Source: Amycolatopsis thermoflava N1165 (lineage in GTDB: Bacteria > Actinomycetota > Actinomycetes > Mycobacteriales > Pseudonocardiaceae). Taken from it: a stretch of 64,000 bases of DNA. Position numbers and translations under genes: made by a program. The notes below the pieces were generated by a model. The model was not told where the DNA came from and did no database searches. It was given only the letters and a program-made list of their open reading frames with translations. The stretch lies in contig NZ_KI421511.1 of NCBI RefSeq assembly GCF_000473265.1, positions 8,530,415-8,594,414 on the forward strand. The letters run 5' to 3'. The first letter of the stretch is position 1. The number at the start of each line of letters is the position of its first letter. Shown here in pieces: positions 1-7,600 of the stretch.

Positions 1-501
1 TACGCCGAGGGGGTCCGCGCGGTCGGGATGAGCCGGATCATCGGCGAGGTCGGCTGCGGGAAGAACCTGCTCTACGCGCACTTCCCCAGCAAGACCGACC
101 TGGTGGCGGCCTACCTCGACCGGTTCCGCGAGTGGCGCGACCGCGCCGAAACCGCGGCGCTGCGCGAGGCGGGCGACGACCCGGCCGACCGGCTGGTGGC
201 GCTGGTCAAGGAGATCGCCGGGCGGCTGCGGCGCCCGGACTTCCGCGGCTGCCCGTTCCGCAACCTGCTCACCGAGTTCCCTGGCGGTGACGAACAGCCG
301 GAGCGGATGGCGCGGGAGTACCTGGAGCAGACGCGCGAGCTCGTCGGCCGTCTGGCGCGGGAGACCGGCGCGGCCGATCCGGAGGGCCTGGCGGACCGGG
401 TGTGGCTGATCATCGACGGGCTGTACGCGAGCGGGTTCCGCGAGCGGGCCGCGGACGTCGCGCCGGAGATGGTGCGGGAGGCCATCGCCGCGGCCGGGTG
501 A
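1..501 (+). CDS. TetR/AcrR family regulator, 5' end missing
   Basis: The open frame runs in from the left edge (the first codons read Tyr-Ala-Glu-Gly-Val) and stops with TGA at 499-501, so the first helix of the DNA-binding domain lies outside the window. The visible start has the second half of a TetR helix-turn-helix, with the typical 'LLYAHFPSKTDLVAAYL' recognition-helix ending. The remaining roughly 120 residues are a helical ligand-binding domain with an R-G-C-P-F-R-N patch as in TetR_C_11-like proteins. An ATG at 28 is internal, because the frame and helix-turn-helix continue upstream of it. The ligand and target are unknown; the next gene, a universal stress protein, begins about 95 bp downstream and is not obviously co-regulated. 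Confidence 0.88.
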   Translation, partial: YAEGVRAVGMSRIIGEVGCGKNLLYAHFPSKTDLVAAYLDRFREWRDRAETAALREAGDDPADRLVALVKEIAGRLRRPDFRGCPFRNLLTEFPGGDEQPERMAREYLEQTRELVGRLARETGAADPEGLADRVWLIIDGLYASGFRERAADVAPEMVREAIAAAG

Positions 502-596
502 GGGCCGGAAGTCCCCGCCGCGGGTGACCATGGCCCGCTGCGTCGGCGGGTGCGCTCGCCTAGCGTCGGTTCCGGACCGACCGGGTGGAGGAACTG

Positions 597-1475
597 ATGG
601 ACAGCAACGCGATCGTCGTCGGCGTGGACGGTTCCGACGAGGCGGACCGGGCGCTGCGCTGGGCGGCGGGCACGGCCGCGCGGCGGCACGAGCCACTGCA
701 CATCGTGCACGGGTTCGCCCCGATGGCCGGCTTCTACGGTGCCGGGCTGCCGGTGCTGCGCGAGGCCTATGAAGCGTTCGTGAAGGCGGCCGACGACCTG
801 CTCGCCGCCGCGGAGCGCACCGCGCGGGAGGCCGGCGGGCCCGAGCTGACGATCACCGCCGGGAAGCTGCACGAAGCCGGTCCGGTCGCGTTGATCGAGG
901 CCTCGCGCACGGCCCGCACGGTGGTGCTGGGCTGTTCCGGCACCGGCGGCTTCACCGGGATGATGGTCGGCTCGACGACCGTCGAGGTCGCCGCGCACGC
1001 CCGCTGCCCGGTGGTCGTGGTCCGCGGCCGGGACGAGGCGACGGGCCCCGTGGTGGCCGGCGTCGACGGCAGCGCCACCAGCGAGCGCGCGCTCGGGACA
1101 GCGTTCGAGGAGGCGTCCTGGCGGGGCGTGCCGCTGGTCGCGGTGCACGTCTGGGCCGACGCGGACGTCTCGGGCCCTCCGGGCACGGTGCCGTTCCTGG
1201 TCGACTGGTCCGAGATCGAGCAGGACGCGCAGCGGCTGCTGGCCGAGCAGCTGGCGGGGTGGCAGGAGAAGTACCCGGACGTCGTCGTGGAGCGCGTCGT
1301 CGCGCGGGACCGGCCGCGGCACCAGCTGCTGAGCTGGAGCACCCGGGCGCAGCTGGTCGTGGTCGGCAGCCGCGGCCGGGGCGGGTTCCGCGGCCTGCTG
1401 CTGGGCTCGACGAGCCAGGCGCTCATCCACCACGCGCAGTGCCCGGTGATGATCGTGCGCCCGGAAGACGTATAA
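597..1475 (+). CDS. Tandem-domain universal stress protein (UspA family)
   Basis: The 292-residue product has two UspA domains (about 5-140 and 150-290). Each begins with the V-x-G-V-D-G-S strand that contacts ATP phosphate, and each carries the G-x2-G-x(9)-G-S/T nucleotide loop ('GCSGTGGFTGMMVGST' and 'GSRGRGGFRGLLLGST'). Both domains therefore look ATP-binding, as in mycobacterial and Streptomyces two-domain Usp proteins linked to dormancy and hypoxia. ATG 597 is chosen over GTG 585 because a GGAGG ribosome-binding site at 587-591 sits five bases before it. The gene is monocistronic in appearance. The specific stress it answers cannot be read from the sequence. Confidence 0.93.
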   Translation: MDSNAIVVGVDGSDEADRALRWAAGTAARRHEPLHIVHGFAPMAGFYGAGLPVLREAYEAFVKAADDLLAAAERTAREAGGPELTITAGKLHEAGPVALIEASRTARTVVLGCSGTGGFTGMMVGSTTVEVAAHARCPVVVVRGRDEATGPVVAGVDGSATSERALGTAFEEASWRGVPLVAVHVWADADVSGPPGTVPFLVDWSEIEQDAQRLLAEQLAGWQEKYPDVVVERVVARDRPRHQLLSWSTRAQLVVVGSRGRGGFRGLLLGSTSQALIHHAQCPVMIVRPEDV

Positions 1476-1493
1476 CGACTTATATCCGGCCGC

Positions 1494-1916
1494 TCAGGAG
1501 CGGGTCGTCCGGACCGTGGAGGTCGGGCCGACCGTGATCACCGGCCCGGTCCACTCCGTGGACGCTGTGTAGGTGCTCAGCGGCGGGCGGGGGTGCGGTT
1601 CCATCGCCCGCTGCCGCGCCACCTCGTCGCTGTCGGTTTCGCGGGTGGCTGACGTCGAGCGCGTGCGGCTCGTCGTGGTGCGGGTGCGCGTGGTGCTCAC
1701 GGTGCTCACCTCGGACGGCGCCGGGGTGACCTCCACGACGGGCGCGACGACGGTGGCCGGCGGCGGTGGGGCGGCGCTCGTCGCGGCCGGGCGCGCCTCG
1801 ACGGGTGCGGGTGGCGCGGGAGCCGGTGACGCGAGCGAAACCGTCACGATCCCGGCGGCGCCGGTCGCGAGCGTGAGGACGGCGAGCGCCGGGCGCGGCC
1901 AGGATCTGGGGGACAT
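1494..1916 (-). CDS. Secreted or membrane-anchored Ser/Thr/Pro-rich protein, unknown function
   Basis: This 140-residue protein has an N-terminal signal or anchor (residues about 9-30, alternating Ala, Leu, Val and Thr after two Arg). A Pro/Ala-rich stretch and then a long Thr/Ser/Arg low-complexity section follow, ending in a short conserved-looking 'WTGPVITVGPTSTV' tail. No catalytic motif or known domain is visible. The composition suggests a cell-wall-spanning or surface protein. It stands alone between the convergent universal stress protein gene and the SRPBCC-YchJ pair. The reading frame is favoured over the opposing plus-strand frame because it alone gives a coherent signal sequence and a normal stop. 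Confidence 0.6.
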   Translation of the reverse strand: MSPRSWPRPALAVLTLATGAAGIVTVSLASPAPAPPAPVEARPAATSAAPPPPATVVAPVVEVTPAPSEVSTVSTTRTRTTTSRTRSTSATRETDSDEVARQRAMEPHPRPPLSTYTASTEWTGPVITVGPTSTVRTTRS

Positions 1917-1964
1917 CGAACCTCTTCCGGGTGATCGGCAGGAAACGTATCACCCGGACGGGGT

Positions 1965-2378
1965 TCAGCCCGCCGACACCAGGTCCGCCAGCCGGTCCAG
2001 CGACTCGTCCAGCCGCCGCTCGACGTCGTCGGCGGCGCTGCCGCCGTGGGCGGCCGGCTGGTCACCGTGGAAGGACAGGTGCAGCGTGGCGTAACTGGAG
2101 CCGCCCTCGGCCGAGGACACCTGCAACCAGCCGCTGTAGTCGGCGCTGCCGCGGCGGCCCCACTCCAGCCGCAGTTGCTCGCGGCGCGCGCCCAGCACGC
2201 CGGGCGCCTCGTACTCGCCTGCCGGGTCGTGCACATCGACGTCCACGCCCTCGGGTTCGGCCGGGTGGACGGTGATCACGCCGGGAAGCCACTCGTCGAG
2301 CCGGTTCACGTCGGCGGCCACGGTGAACACCCGCTCCGCCGGGGCCGGCATGGCGCGTTCGCGTTCGAACTCGGTCAT
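1965..2378 (-). CDS. SRPBCC (START-like, polyketide cyclase/dehydrase) family protein
   Basis: The 137-residue product begins with the classical SRPBCC first strand and helix (F-E-R-E-R-A-M-P-A-P-A-E-R-V-F), continues through alternating strands, and closes with a long C-terminal helix ('RRLDESLDRLADLV'). This is the helix-grip fold that encloses a hydrophobic ligand. A ligand or enzymatic role cannot be assigned. Its start overlaps the stop of the YchJ-like gene by four bases (2375-2378, ATGA), so the two are translated together from one transcript, YchJ first. Confidence 0.82.
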   Translation of the reverse strand: MTEFERERAMPAPAERVFTVAADVNRLDEWLPGVITVHPAEPEGVDVDVHDPAGEYEAPGVLGARREQLRLEWGRRGSADYSGWLQVSSAEGGSSYATLHLSFHGDQPAAHGGSAADDVERRLDESLDRLADLVSAG

Positions 2379-2761
2379 GCCCGGCGGGCTACCCGCCGCG
2401 GCCGCGTGTACACCCAGCGGCCGTCCACCCGGGTGAACTCGCTGTCCTCGTGCAGCGAGCCGGGCCCGTCCGGGGTGCGGTAGTGGGCGCGGAACTCCAC
2501 GGTGCCGTCCGTGTGGAAGGGGCTGCCGCCGGTGGTGGCCAGCACCTCCAGCCGCGTCCAGCGCTGGTCCGGGTCGAGCCGGATCGTGGCCGGGCGGGTG
2601 TCCGGGTGCCAGCTGGCGAGCAGGTACCCGACGTCCCCGACGGCGAACGCGCTGAACCGCGAGCGCATCAGCCGTTCGGCGGTCGGCGCCGCGGACTCGC
2701 CGCGGTGCAGCGGCGCGCAGCAGTTGTCGTACGTCTCACCCGACCCGCAGGGACACCTCAT
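2375..2761 (-). CDS. YchJ-like UPF0225 protein with SEC-C zinc motif
   Basis: The 128-residue protein opens with the SEC-C signature C-P-C-G-S-G-x2-Y-x2-C-C (residues 3-15), which binds one zinc ion, followed by the YchJ central domain 'RLMRSRFSAFAVGDVGYL' and a W-T-R-L-E strand characteristic of the NTF2-like UPF0225 fold. The length matches the family (about 120-155). The molecular role of YchJ proteins is unknown. It is the first gene of a two-gene operon with the SRPBCC protein (four-base overlap) and is transcribed away from the hydroxycinnamate operon. Confidence 0.88.
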   Translation of the reverse strand: MRCPCGSGETYDNCCAPLHRGESAAPTAERLMRSRFSAFAVGDVGYLLASWHPDTRPATIRLDPDQRWTRLEVLATTGGSPFHTDGTVEFRAHYRTPDGPGSLHEDSEFTRVDGRWVYTRPRRVARRA

Positions 2762-2789
2762 GCCCCCGATTGTCCCGGTCGGGTCCGGC

Positions 2790-2843
2790 TTGACTGAGCC
2801 GCCCGTTCCTTGCTATCCCTATATCAGAACTACTGATATAGGG
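2790..2843 (+). promoter_or_regulatory. ech-fcs promoter and perfect palindromic operator
   Basis: A perfect inverted repeat, CCCTATATCAG (2817-2827) - AACTA - CTGATATAGGG (2833-2843), lies just before ech. It is conspicuously AT-rich for this genome. Its right arm supplies the GGGAG ribosome-binding site. A TTGACT hexamer at 2790-2795 with an 18-base gap to TATCCC (2814-2819) makes a plausible promoter whose -10 box touches the left arm. A dimeric repressor bound here would block both transcription and the start region. MarR- or PadR-type repressors responding to hydroxycinnamoyl-CoA control analogous operons in other bacteria; no such regulator gene is visible next to this site. Confidence 0.7.
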
Positions 2844-2851
2844 AGCGATGG

Positions 2852-3715
2852 ATGAGCACAGCGGTCGGCAACGGGCGGGTCCGGACGGAGCCGTGGGGCG
2901 AGACGGTTCTGGTGGAGTTCGACGAAGGCATCGCCTGGGTCACGCTCAACCGGCCGGACAAGCGCAACGCCATGAACCCCACCCTGAACGACGAGATGGT
3001 GCGGGTGCTGGACCACCTGGAGGGCGACGACCGCTGCCGGGTGCTGGTGCTCACCGGCGCGGGCGAGTCGTTCTCCGCGGGCATGGACCTCAAGGAGTAC
3101 TTCCGCGAGGTCGACGCCACCGGCAGCACGGCGGTGCAGATCAAGGTGCGGCGGGCCAGCGCGGAGTGGCAGTGGAAGCGGCTGGCGAACTGGAGCAAGC
3201 CGACGATCGCGATGGTCAACGGCTGGTGCTTCGGCGGCGCGTTCACCCCGCTGGTGGCCTGCGACCTGGCCTTCGCCGACGAGGACGCGCAGTTCGGGCT
3301 GTCCGAGGTCAACTGGGGCATCCCGCCGGGCGGCGTGGTCAGCCGGGCGCTGGCGGCGACCGTGCCGCAGCGCGACGCGCTGTACTACATCATGACCGGT
3401 GAGCCCTTCGACGGCCGCCGCGCGGCGGAGATGCGGCTGGTCAACGAGGCGCTGCCCGCCGACCGGCTGCGGGAGCGCACCCGCGAGGTGGCGCTGAAGC
3501 TCGCGTCGATGAACCAGGTGGTCCTGCACGCGGCCAAGACCGGGTACAAGATCGCCCAGGAGATGCCCTGGGAGCAGGCCGAGGACTACCTCTACGCGAA
3601 GCTCGACCAGTCGCAGTTCGCCGACAAGGCAGGCGCCCGTGCCAAGGGGCTGACCCAGTTCCTCGACCAGAAGTCCTACCGGCCCGGCCTGAGCGCCTTC
3701 GACCCGGAGAAGTAG
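2852..3715 (+). CDS. ech: p-Hydroxycinnamoyl-CoA hydratase/lyase (feruloyl-CoA to vanillin)
   Basis: The enzyme hydrates feruloyl-, caffeoyl- or coumaroyl-CoA and then splits it to the aromatic aldehyde (vanillin and its analogues) plus acetyl-CoA. The 287-residue crotonase-fold protein has the family hallmark 'AGMDLKEYFREVDA' and 'MVNGWCFGGAFTPLVACDLA'. Aligned by eye to the Pseudomonas fluorescens enzyme, Tyr83 matches the phenol-binding Tyr75 and Glu152 the catalytic Glu143, while Ser123 is replaced by Thr132. The Y-L-Y-A-K-L-D-Q block near residue 250 is also conserved. ATG 2852 has GGGAG six bases upstream. The stop overlaps the fcs start by one base, giving tight coupling. Confidence 0.95.
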   Translation: MSTAVGNGRVRTEPWGETVLVEFDEGIAWVTLNRPDKRNAMNPTLNDEMVRVLDHLEGDDRCRVLVLTGAGESFSAGMDLKEYFREVDATGSTAVQIKVRRASAEWQWKRLANWSKPTIAMVNGWCFGGAFTPLVACDLAFADEDAQFGLSEVNWGIPPGGVVSRALAATVPQRDALYYIMTGEPFDGRRAAEMRLVNEALPADRLRERTREVALKLASMNQVVLHAAKTGYKIAQEMPWEQAEDYLYAKLDQSQFADKAGARAKGLTQFLDQKSYRPGLSAFDPEK

Positions 3716-5190
3716 TGCGCAACCAGGGCCTGGGCTCGTGGCCGGTGCGCCGCGCCAGGATGAGCCCGCACGCGACAGCCGTCCGGCACGGCGGGACGGC
3801 GCTGACCTACGCCGAGCTGTCCCGCCGCGTCGCGCGGCTCGCCCACGGGCTCCGGGAGGCCGGGGTCCGCCCCGGCGACCGGGTGGCCTACCTCGGGCCG
3901 AACCACCCGGCCTACCTGGAGACCCTGTTCGCGTGCGGGCAGGCCGGCGCGGTGTTCGTGCCGCTGAACTTCCGGCTGGGCGTCCCGGAACTGGACCACG
4001 CGCTGGCCGATTCCGGCGCGTCGGTCCTGATCCACACGCCGGAGCATGCGGAGACGGTCGCGGCGCTCGCCGGCGACCGGCTGCTGCGGGTGCCCGCGGG
4101 CGAGCTGGAGGCCGCGGACGACGAGCCGCTCGACCTGCCCGTCGGCCTCGACGACGTGTGCCTGCTGATGTACACCTCGGGCAGCACCGGGCGCCCCAAG
4201 GGCGCGATGCTCACCCACGGCAACCTCACCTGGAACTGCGTCAACGTCCTGGTGGAGACCGACCTGGCGAGCGACGAGCGGGCCCTGGTCGCCGCGCCGC
4301 TGTTCCACGCCGCCGCGCTCGGCATGGTGTGCCTGCCCACCCTGCTCAAGGGCGGCACGGTGATCCTGCACTCCGCGTTCGACCCCGGCGCCGTGCTGTC
4401 CGCGGTGGAACAGGAGCGGGTCACGCTCGTGTTCGGGGTGCCCACGATGTACCAGGCGATCGCCGCGCACCCGCGGTGGCGCAGCACCGACCTGTCCAGC
4501 CTGCGGACCCTGCTGTGCGGCGGCGCGCCGGTGCCCGCCGACCTCGCCGGCCGCTACCTCGACCGCGGGCTCGCGTTCGTGCAGGGCTACGGGATGACCG
4601 AGGCGGCGCCGGGCGTGCTGGTCCTCGACCGCGCGCACGTCGCGGAGAAGATCGGCTCGGCCGGGGTGCCGTCGTTCTTCACCGACGTGCGGGTGGCCGG
4701 CCCGTCCGGCGAGCCGGTGCCGCCGGGGGAGAAGGGCGAGATCGTGGTCAGCGGGCCGAACGTGATGAAGGGCTACTGGGGCAGGCCGGAGGCGACGGCC
4801 GAGGTGCTGCGCGACGGGTGGTTCCGCTCCGGAGATGTGGCCACTGTGGACGGTGACGGGTACTTCCACGTCGTCGACCGGCTCAAGGACATGATCATCT
4901 CCGGCGGGGAGAACATCTACCCGGCCGAGGTGGAGAACGAGCTGTACGGCTACCCGGGGGTGGAGGCGTGCGCCGTGATCGGCGTGCCGGACCCGCGCTG
5001 GGGCGAGGTGGGCAAGGCGGTCGTCGTGCCCGCCGCGGGCAGCCGCATCGACGGCGCCGAGCTGCTGGCCTGGCTGCGCACCCGGCTGGCCGGGTACAAG
5101 GTGCCCAAGTCGGTCGAGTTCACCGACCGGCTGCCCACGACCGGCTCCGGCAAGATCCTCAAGGGCGAGGTCCGCCGCCGCTTCGGCTGA
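3715..5190 (+). CDS. fcs: Feruloyl-CoA synthetase (hydroxycinnamate:CoA ligase)
   Basis: This 491-residue AMP-forming ligase activates ferulic or related hydroxycinnamic acids with ATP and CoA, supplying the substrate of Ech. Visible motifs are the phosphate loop 'YTSGSTGRPKGAM' (from residue 153), 'GYGMTEAAPGV', the 'GWFRSGDVATVDGDGYFHVVD' region with its ATP-ribose Asp, the hinge 'RLKDMIISGGENIYPAEVE', and the C-terminal 'TGSGKIL' with catalytic Lys480. GTG 3715 overlaps the ech TAG by one base, so this is the second gene of the operon. The order and sizes (287 then 491) match ech-fcs of ferulate-degrading Amycolatopsis as I recall them. No vanillin dehydrogenase gene lies in the window. 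Confidence 0.92.
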   Translation: MRNQGLGSWPVRRARMSPHATAVRHGGTALTYAELSRRVARLAHGLREAGVRPGDRVAYLGPNHPAYLETLFACGQAGAVFVPLNFRLGVPELDHALADSGASVLIHTPEHAETVAALAGDRLLRVPAGELEAADDEPLDLPVGLDDVCLLMYTSGSTGRPKGAMLTHGNLTWNCVNVLVETDLASDERALVAAPLFHAAALGMVCLPTLLKGGTVILHSAFDPGAVLSAVEQERVTLVFGVPTMYQAIAAHPRWRSTDLSSLRTLLCGGAPVPADLAGRYLDRGLAFVQGYGMTEAAPGVLVLDRAHVAEKIGSAGVPSFFTDVRVAGPSGEPVPPGEKGEIVVSGPNVMKGYWGRPEATAEVLRDGWFRSGDVATVDGDGYFHVVDRLKDMIISGGENIYPAEVENELYGYPGVEACAVIGVPDPRWGEVGKAVVVPAAGSRIDGAELLAWLRTRLAGYKVPKSVEFTDRLPTTGSGKILKGEVRRRFG

Positions 5191-5231
5191 TCAGGCGGCC
5201 GTCCCGGCCCGCGGCGGCTACGCTGGCGGCG

Positions 5232-6041
5232 GTGGACATCCGGACGAGGAACGCGGTGACCGTGGCGGGGAGGCCGGGCGGGCAGCCGATGGTGTTCGCC
5301 CACGGGTTCGGCTGCGACCAGGCGATGTGGCGCCTGGTCACGCCCGCCTTCGAACCGGACTACCAGCTGGTGCTGTTCGACTACGTCGGCGCCGGCGGCT
5401 CCGACCTGGGCGCCTGGCGGCCCGAGCGCTACGCCACGCTGGACGGCTACGCCGACGACGTGCTGGAGATCTGCGCCGAGCTCGACCTCGAAGAGGTGGT
5501 GTTCGTCGGCCATTCGGTCAGCTCGATGGTCGGCGTGCTGGCCGCGGCGCGGGAGCCGTCGCGGTTCGCCGGGCTGGTCATGGTCTGCCCGTCGCCGTGC
5601 TACCTCGACGACGACGGCTACACCGGCGGCTTCACCCGGCCCGACATCGACGAGCTGCTCGAGTCGCTGGACAGCAACTACCTGGGCTGGTCGGCGGCGA
5701 TGGCCCCGGTCATCATGGGCAACCCGGACCGGCCCCACCTCGGCGCCGAGCTGACCAACAGCTTCTGCCGCACCGACCCGCGCATCGCCCGCGAGTTCGC
5801 GCGCGTCACGTTCCTGTCCGACAACCGGGACGACCTCGCGAAGGTGCCCGTGCCCAGCCTCGTCCTGCAGAGCCGCCACGACGCGATCGCGCCGGTGCCG
5901 GTCGGCGAGTACGTGCACGAGCAGCTGCCGGACAGCGAACTGGTCGTGCTGGAGGTCAACGGGCACTGCCCGCACCTGAGCGACCCGGACCTGACCACGG
6001 CGGCGATCGGGGCGTTCCTGGCCCGCCGCGGGACGCGGTGA
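5232..6041 (+). CDS. rsbQ: RsbQ-like alpha/beta hydrolase, partner of the PAS-phosphatase
   Basis: The 269-residue alpha/beta hydrolase belongs to the RsbQ/KAI2/DAD2 subgroup: 'FAHGFGCDQAMWR' oxyanion region, nucleophile elbow 'GHSVSSM' (Ser95), Asp217 in 'SRHDAIAP', and His248 in the diagnostic 'GHCPHLSDP'. In Bacillus subtilis RsbQ is required for the phosphatase RsbP to signal energy stress, probably by hydrolysing a small ligand. Its stop overlaps the rsbP start by four bases (GTGA, 6038-6041), exactly the expected pair. GTG 5232 is chosen because the domain begins there and a TACGCT box (5219-5224) ends seven bases before it, suggesting its own leaderless promoter just after fcs. Confidence 0.9.
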   Translation: MDIRTRNAVTVAGRPGGQPMVFAHGFGCDQAMWRLVTPAFEPDYQLVLFDYVGAGGSDLGAWRPERYATLDGYADDVLEICAELDLEEVVFVGHSVSSMVGVLAAAREPSRFAGLVMVCPSPCYLDDDGYTGGFTRPDIDELLESLDSNYLGWSAAMAPVIMGNPDRPHLGAELTNSFCRTDPRIAREFARVTFLSDNRDDLAKVPVPSLVLQSRHDAIAPVPVGEYVHEQLPDSELVVLEVNGHCPHLSDPDLTTAAIGAFLARRGTR

Positions 6042-7201
6042 CGGAGCCGGCCGTGCTGCCCGGGGCCGCCGCCGAGGACCTGTGGGACAACGCGCCCTGC
6101 GGGTACCTCTCGGCCCGGCTCGACGGGACGATCGTGCGGGTCAACGCCACCCTCCTGAACTGGCTCGGCTACCGGGCGGAGGAGCTGGCCGGCCGCCGGT
6201 TCAGCGACCTGCTCACCGCGGGCGGGCGGCTCTACCACGAGACGCACTACGCGCCGCTGCTGCGCATGCAGTCCGAGGTGCGGGAGATCGCACTGGACCT
6301 GGTCGCCGCCGACGGCACGCGGCTGCCGGTGCTGGTCAACTCGACGCTGCGCGCGGGGCCGGACGGGGTCACCGGCATCCGCACCACGGTGTTCGACGCC
6401 CGGGACCGGCGCGCCTACGAGCGTGAGCTGCTGCGGACGCGGGAGGAGGCCGACCGGGAGCGCGAGCGGCTGACCCGGTTGTCCCGGACGCTCCAGGAGA
6501 CCCTGCTGCCACCGGGTTTGCCCGACGTGCCCGGGTTGCGTGCCGCCGGGTACTACCGGGCCGCGCCGACCGAGATGATCGGCGGCGACTTCTACGACCT
6601 GTTCCCGCTGAGTCCCGGCCGGTGGGCGTTCTTCATCGGCGACGTGTGCGGCAAGGGCGCCGAGGCGGCCGTGCTCACCTCGCTCGCGCGCTACACGCTG
6701 CGGGCGGCGGCGGTGCAGGAGCCCGACCCCGGCTCGGTGCTGCGCACCCTGAACGCGGTGCTGCTGCAGGACTACCGTGCTCCCGAGGGCCGCTTCTGCA
6801 CCGTCCTGTTCGGACTGCTCGAGCCGGACGGCGACGGGTTCCGGGTGGAACTGGCCGCGGGTGGCCACCCGCCCGCGCTGCGGATCGCGGCGGACGGCAC
6901 GGTGCACCCCATGGACACGCCGGGCGGCCGGCTGCTCGGGGTGTTCCCGGACGCGTGCGTGACGACCGCGGTCGCCCGCCTCGCGCCGGGCGAGGCGCTG
7001 TTCCTCTACACCGACGGGCTGATCGAGGCCAGGGACGCGCGGGGCGCGCTCGTCGGCGAGGGGCGGCTGGCGAGCGTGGCGTCGGGCTTCGCGGGCCTGG
7101 ACGCGGACGCGATCGTCGACCGCCTCGGACGGCTGCTGTCGGACCTCGACGAGGGGGTCACCGATGACACGGCCGCGCTGGTGCTCACCGTGCCCCGCTG
7201 A
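6038..7201 (+). CDS. rsbP: RsbP-like PAS-PP2C serine phosphatase
   Basis: The 387-residue protein has an N-terminal PAS domain (about 12-115; 'WDNAPCGYLSARLDGTIVRV'), a short coiled coil (about 125-150, rich in Arg and Glu), and a C-terminal SpoIIE-type PP2C phosphatase (about 165-385). Metal-binding acidic motifs 'GGDFYDLF', 'IGDVCGKG' and 'YTDGLIEARD' are all present. In B. subtilis the equivalent dephosphorylates the anti-anti-sigma factor RsbV to release SigB. Here the target sigma system is not in the window. Four-base overlap with rsbQ indicates coupled translation. The length is close to B. subtilis RsbP (about 400). Confidence 0.9.
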   Translation: MTEPAVLPGAAAEDLWDNAPCGYLSARLDGTIVRVNATLLNWLGYRAEELAGRRFSDLLTAGGRLYHETHYAPLLRMQSEVREIALDLVAADGTRLPVLVNSTLRAGPDGVTGIRTTVFDARDRRAYERELLRTREEADRERERLTRLSRTLQETLLPPGLPDVPGLRAAGYYRAAPTEMIGGDFYDLFPLSPGRWAFFIGDVCGKGAEAAVLTSLARYTLRAAAVQEPDPGSVLRTLNAVLLQDYRAPEGRFCTVLFGLLEPDGDGFRVELAAGGHPPALRIAADGTVHPMDTPGGRLLGVFPDACVTTAVARLAPGEALFLYTDGLIEARDARGALVGEGRLASVASGFAGLDADAIVDRLGRLLSDLDEGVTDDTAALVLTVPR

Positions 7202-7600
7202 GGCCGTGTTCCGGGCCAACGAGGCCATTCGTGACACTCCGCTGATCAGGTGAACATTGTTCTAGACGGGTGGTCGCTACCGGCCTCCGGCCGAACGGTC
7301 GTTACCGCGCTACTCCTGTTTGTCTACTGTGGACGGTATGGTACACAGTGACGTGAATCGCACCCGGTAAGCGTTTTCCCAGGTTGCGCCGGGTGGGATT
7401 GGTTGCCGTGGCGGCGGTTGCGCTCGGGCCGATCGCGAAAACTGTGCCGTGGCAGCGAACCAGGAGGACAGCGGCGTGTGGTGACTGACCGTGCGGCCAA
7501 GATCACTCCTCCAGCGGTACGTCTTGCCGGAAAGATGACGTTATGTTGGACGACGGTCTGTCCCCCGCCTAGTCGAGCAGTTGCTCGCCAGACCGTCGGA
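7202..7600. promoter_or_regulatory. Upstream region of the prenyltransferase-tryptophanase unit
   Basis: This roughly 400-bp gap has no convincing gene and is less GC-rich than its surroundings. It holds two near-identical direct repeats, GGTCGCTACCG (7272-7282) and GGTCGTTACCG (7297-7307), 25 bases apart, and an inverted repeat ACTGTG-N12-CACAGT (7326-7349). These are candidate sites for an activator and a repressor of the downstream pair. The first direct repeat lies just after an AT-rich 'GAACATTGTTCTAGA' stretch. The exact promoter cannot be fixed by eye. Frames extending from 7403 into the gene are probably leader sequence. Confidence 0.4.

Noticed and set aside
585..596. GTG 585 as start of the tandem universal stress protein
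   Set aside because: It is inside the GGTGGAGG ribosome site serving ATG 597.
111..1433. Long minus-strand frames opposite the TetR and stress protein genes
   Set aside because: Arg/Pro/Ala-rich antisense shadows of well-supported genes, a general effect of high GC content. The same reasoning removed dozens of others.
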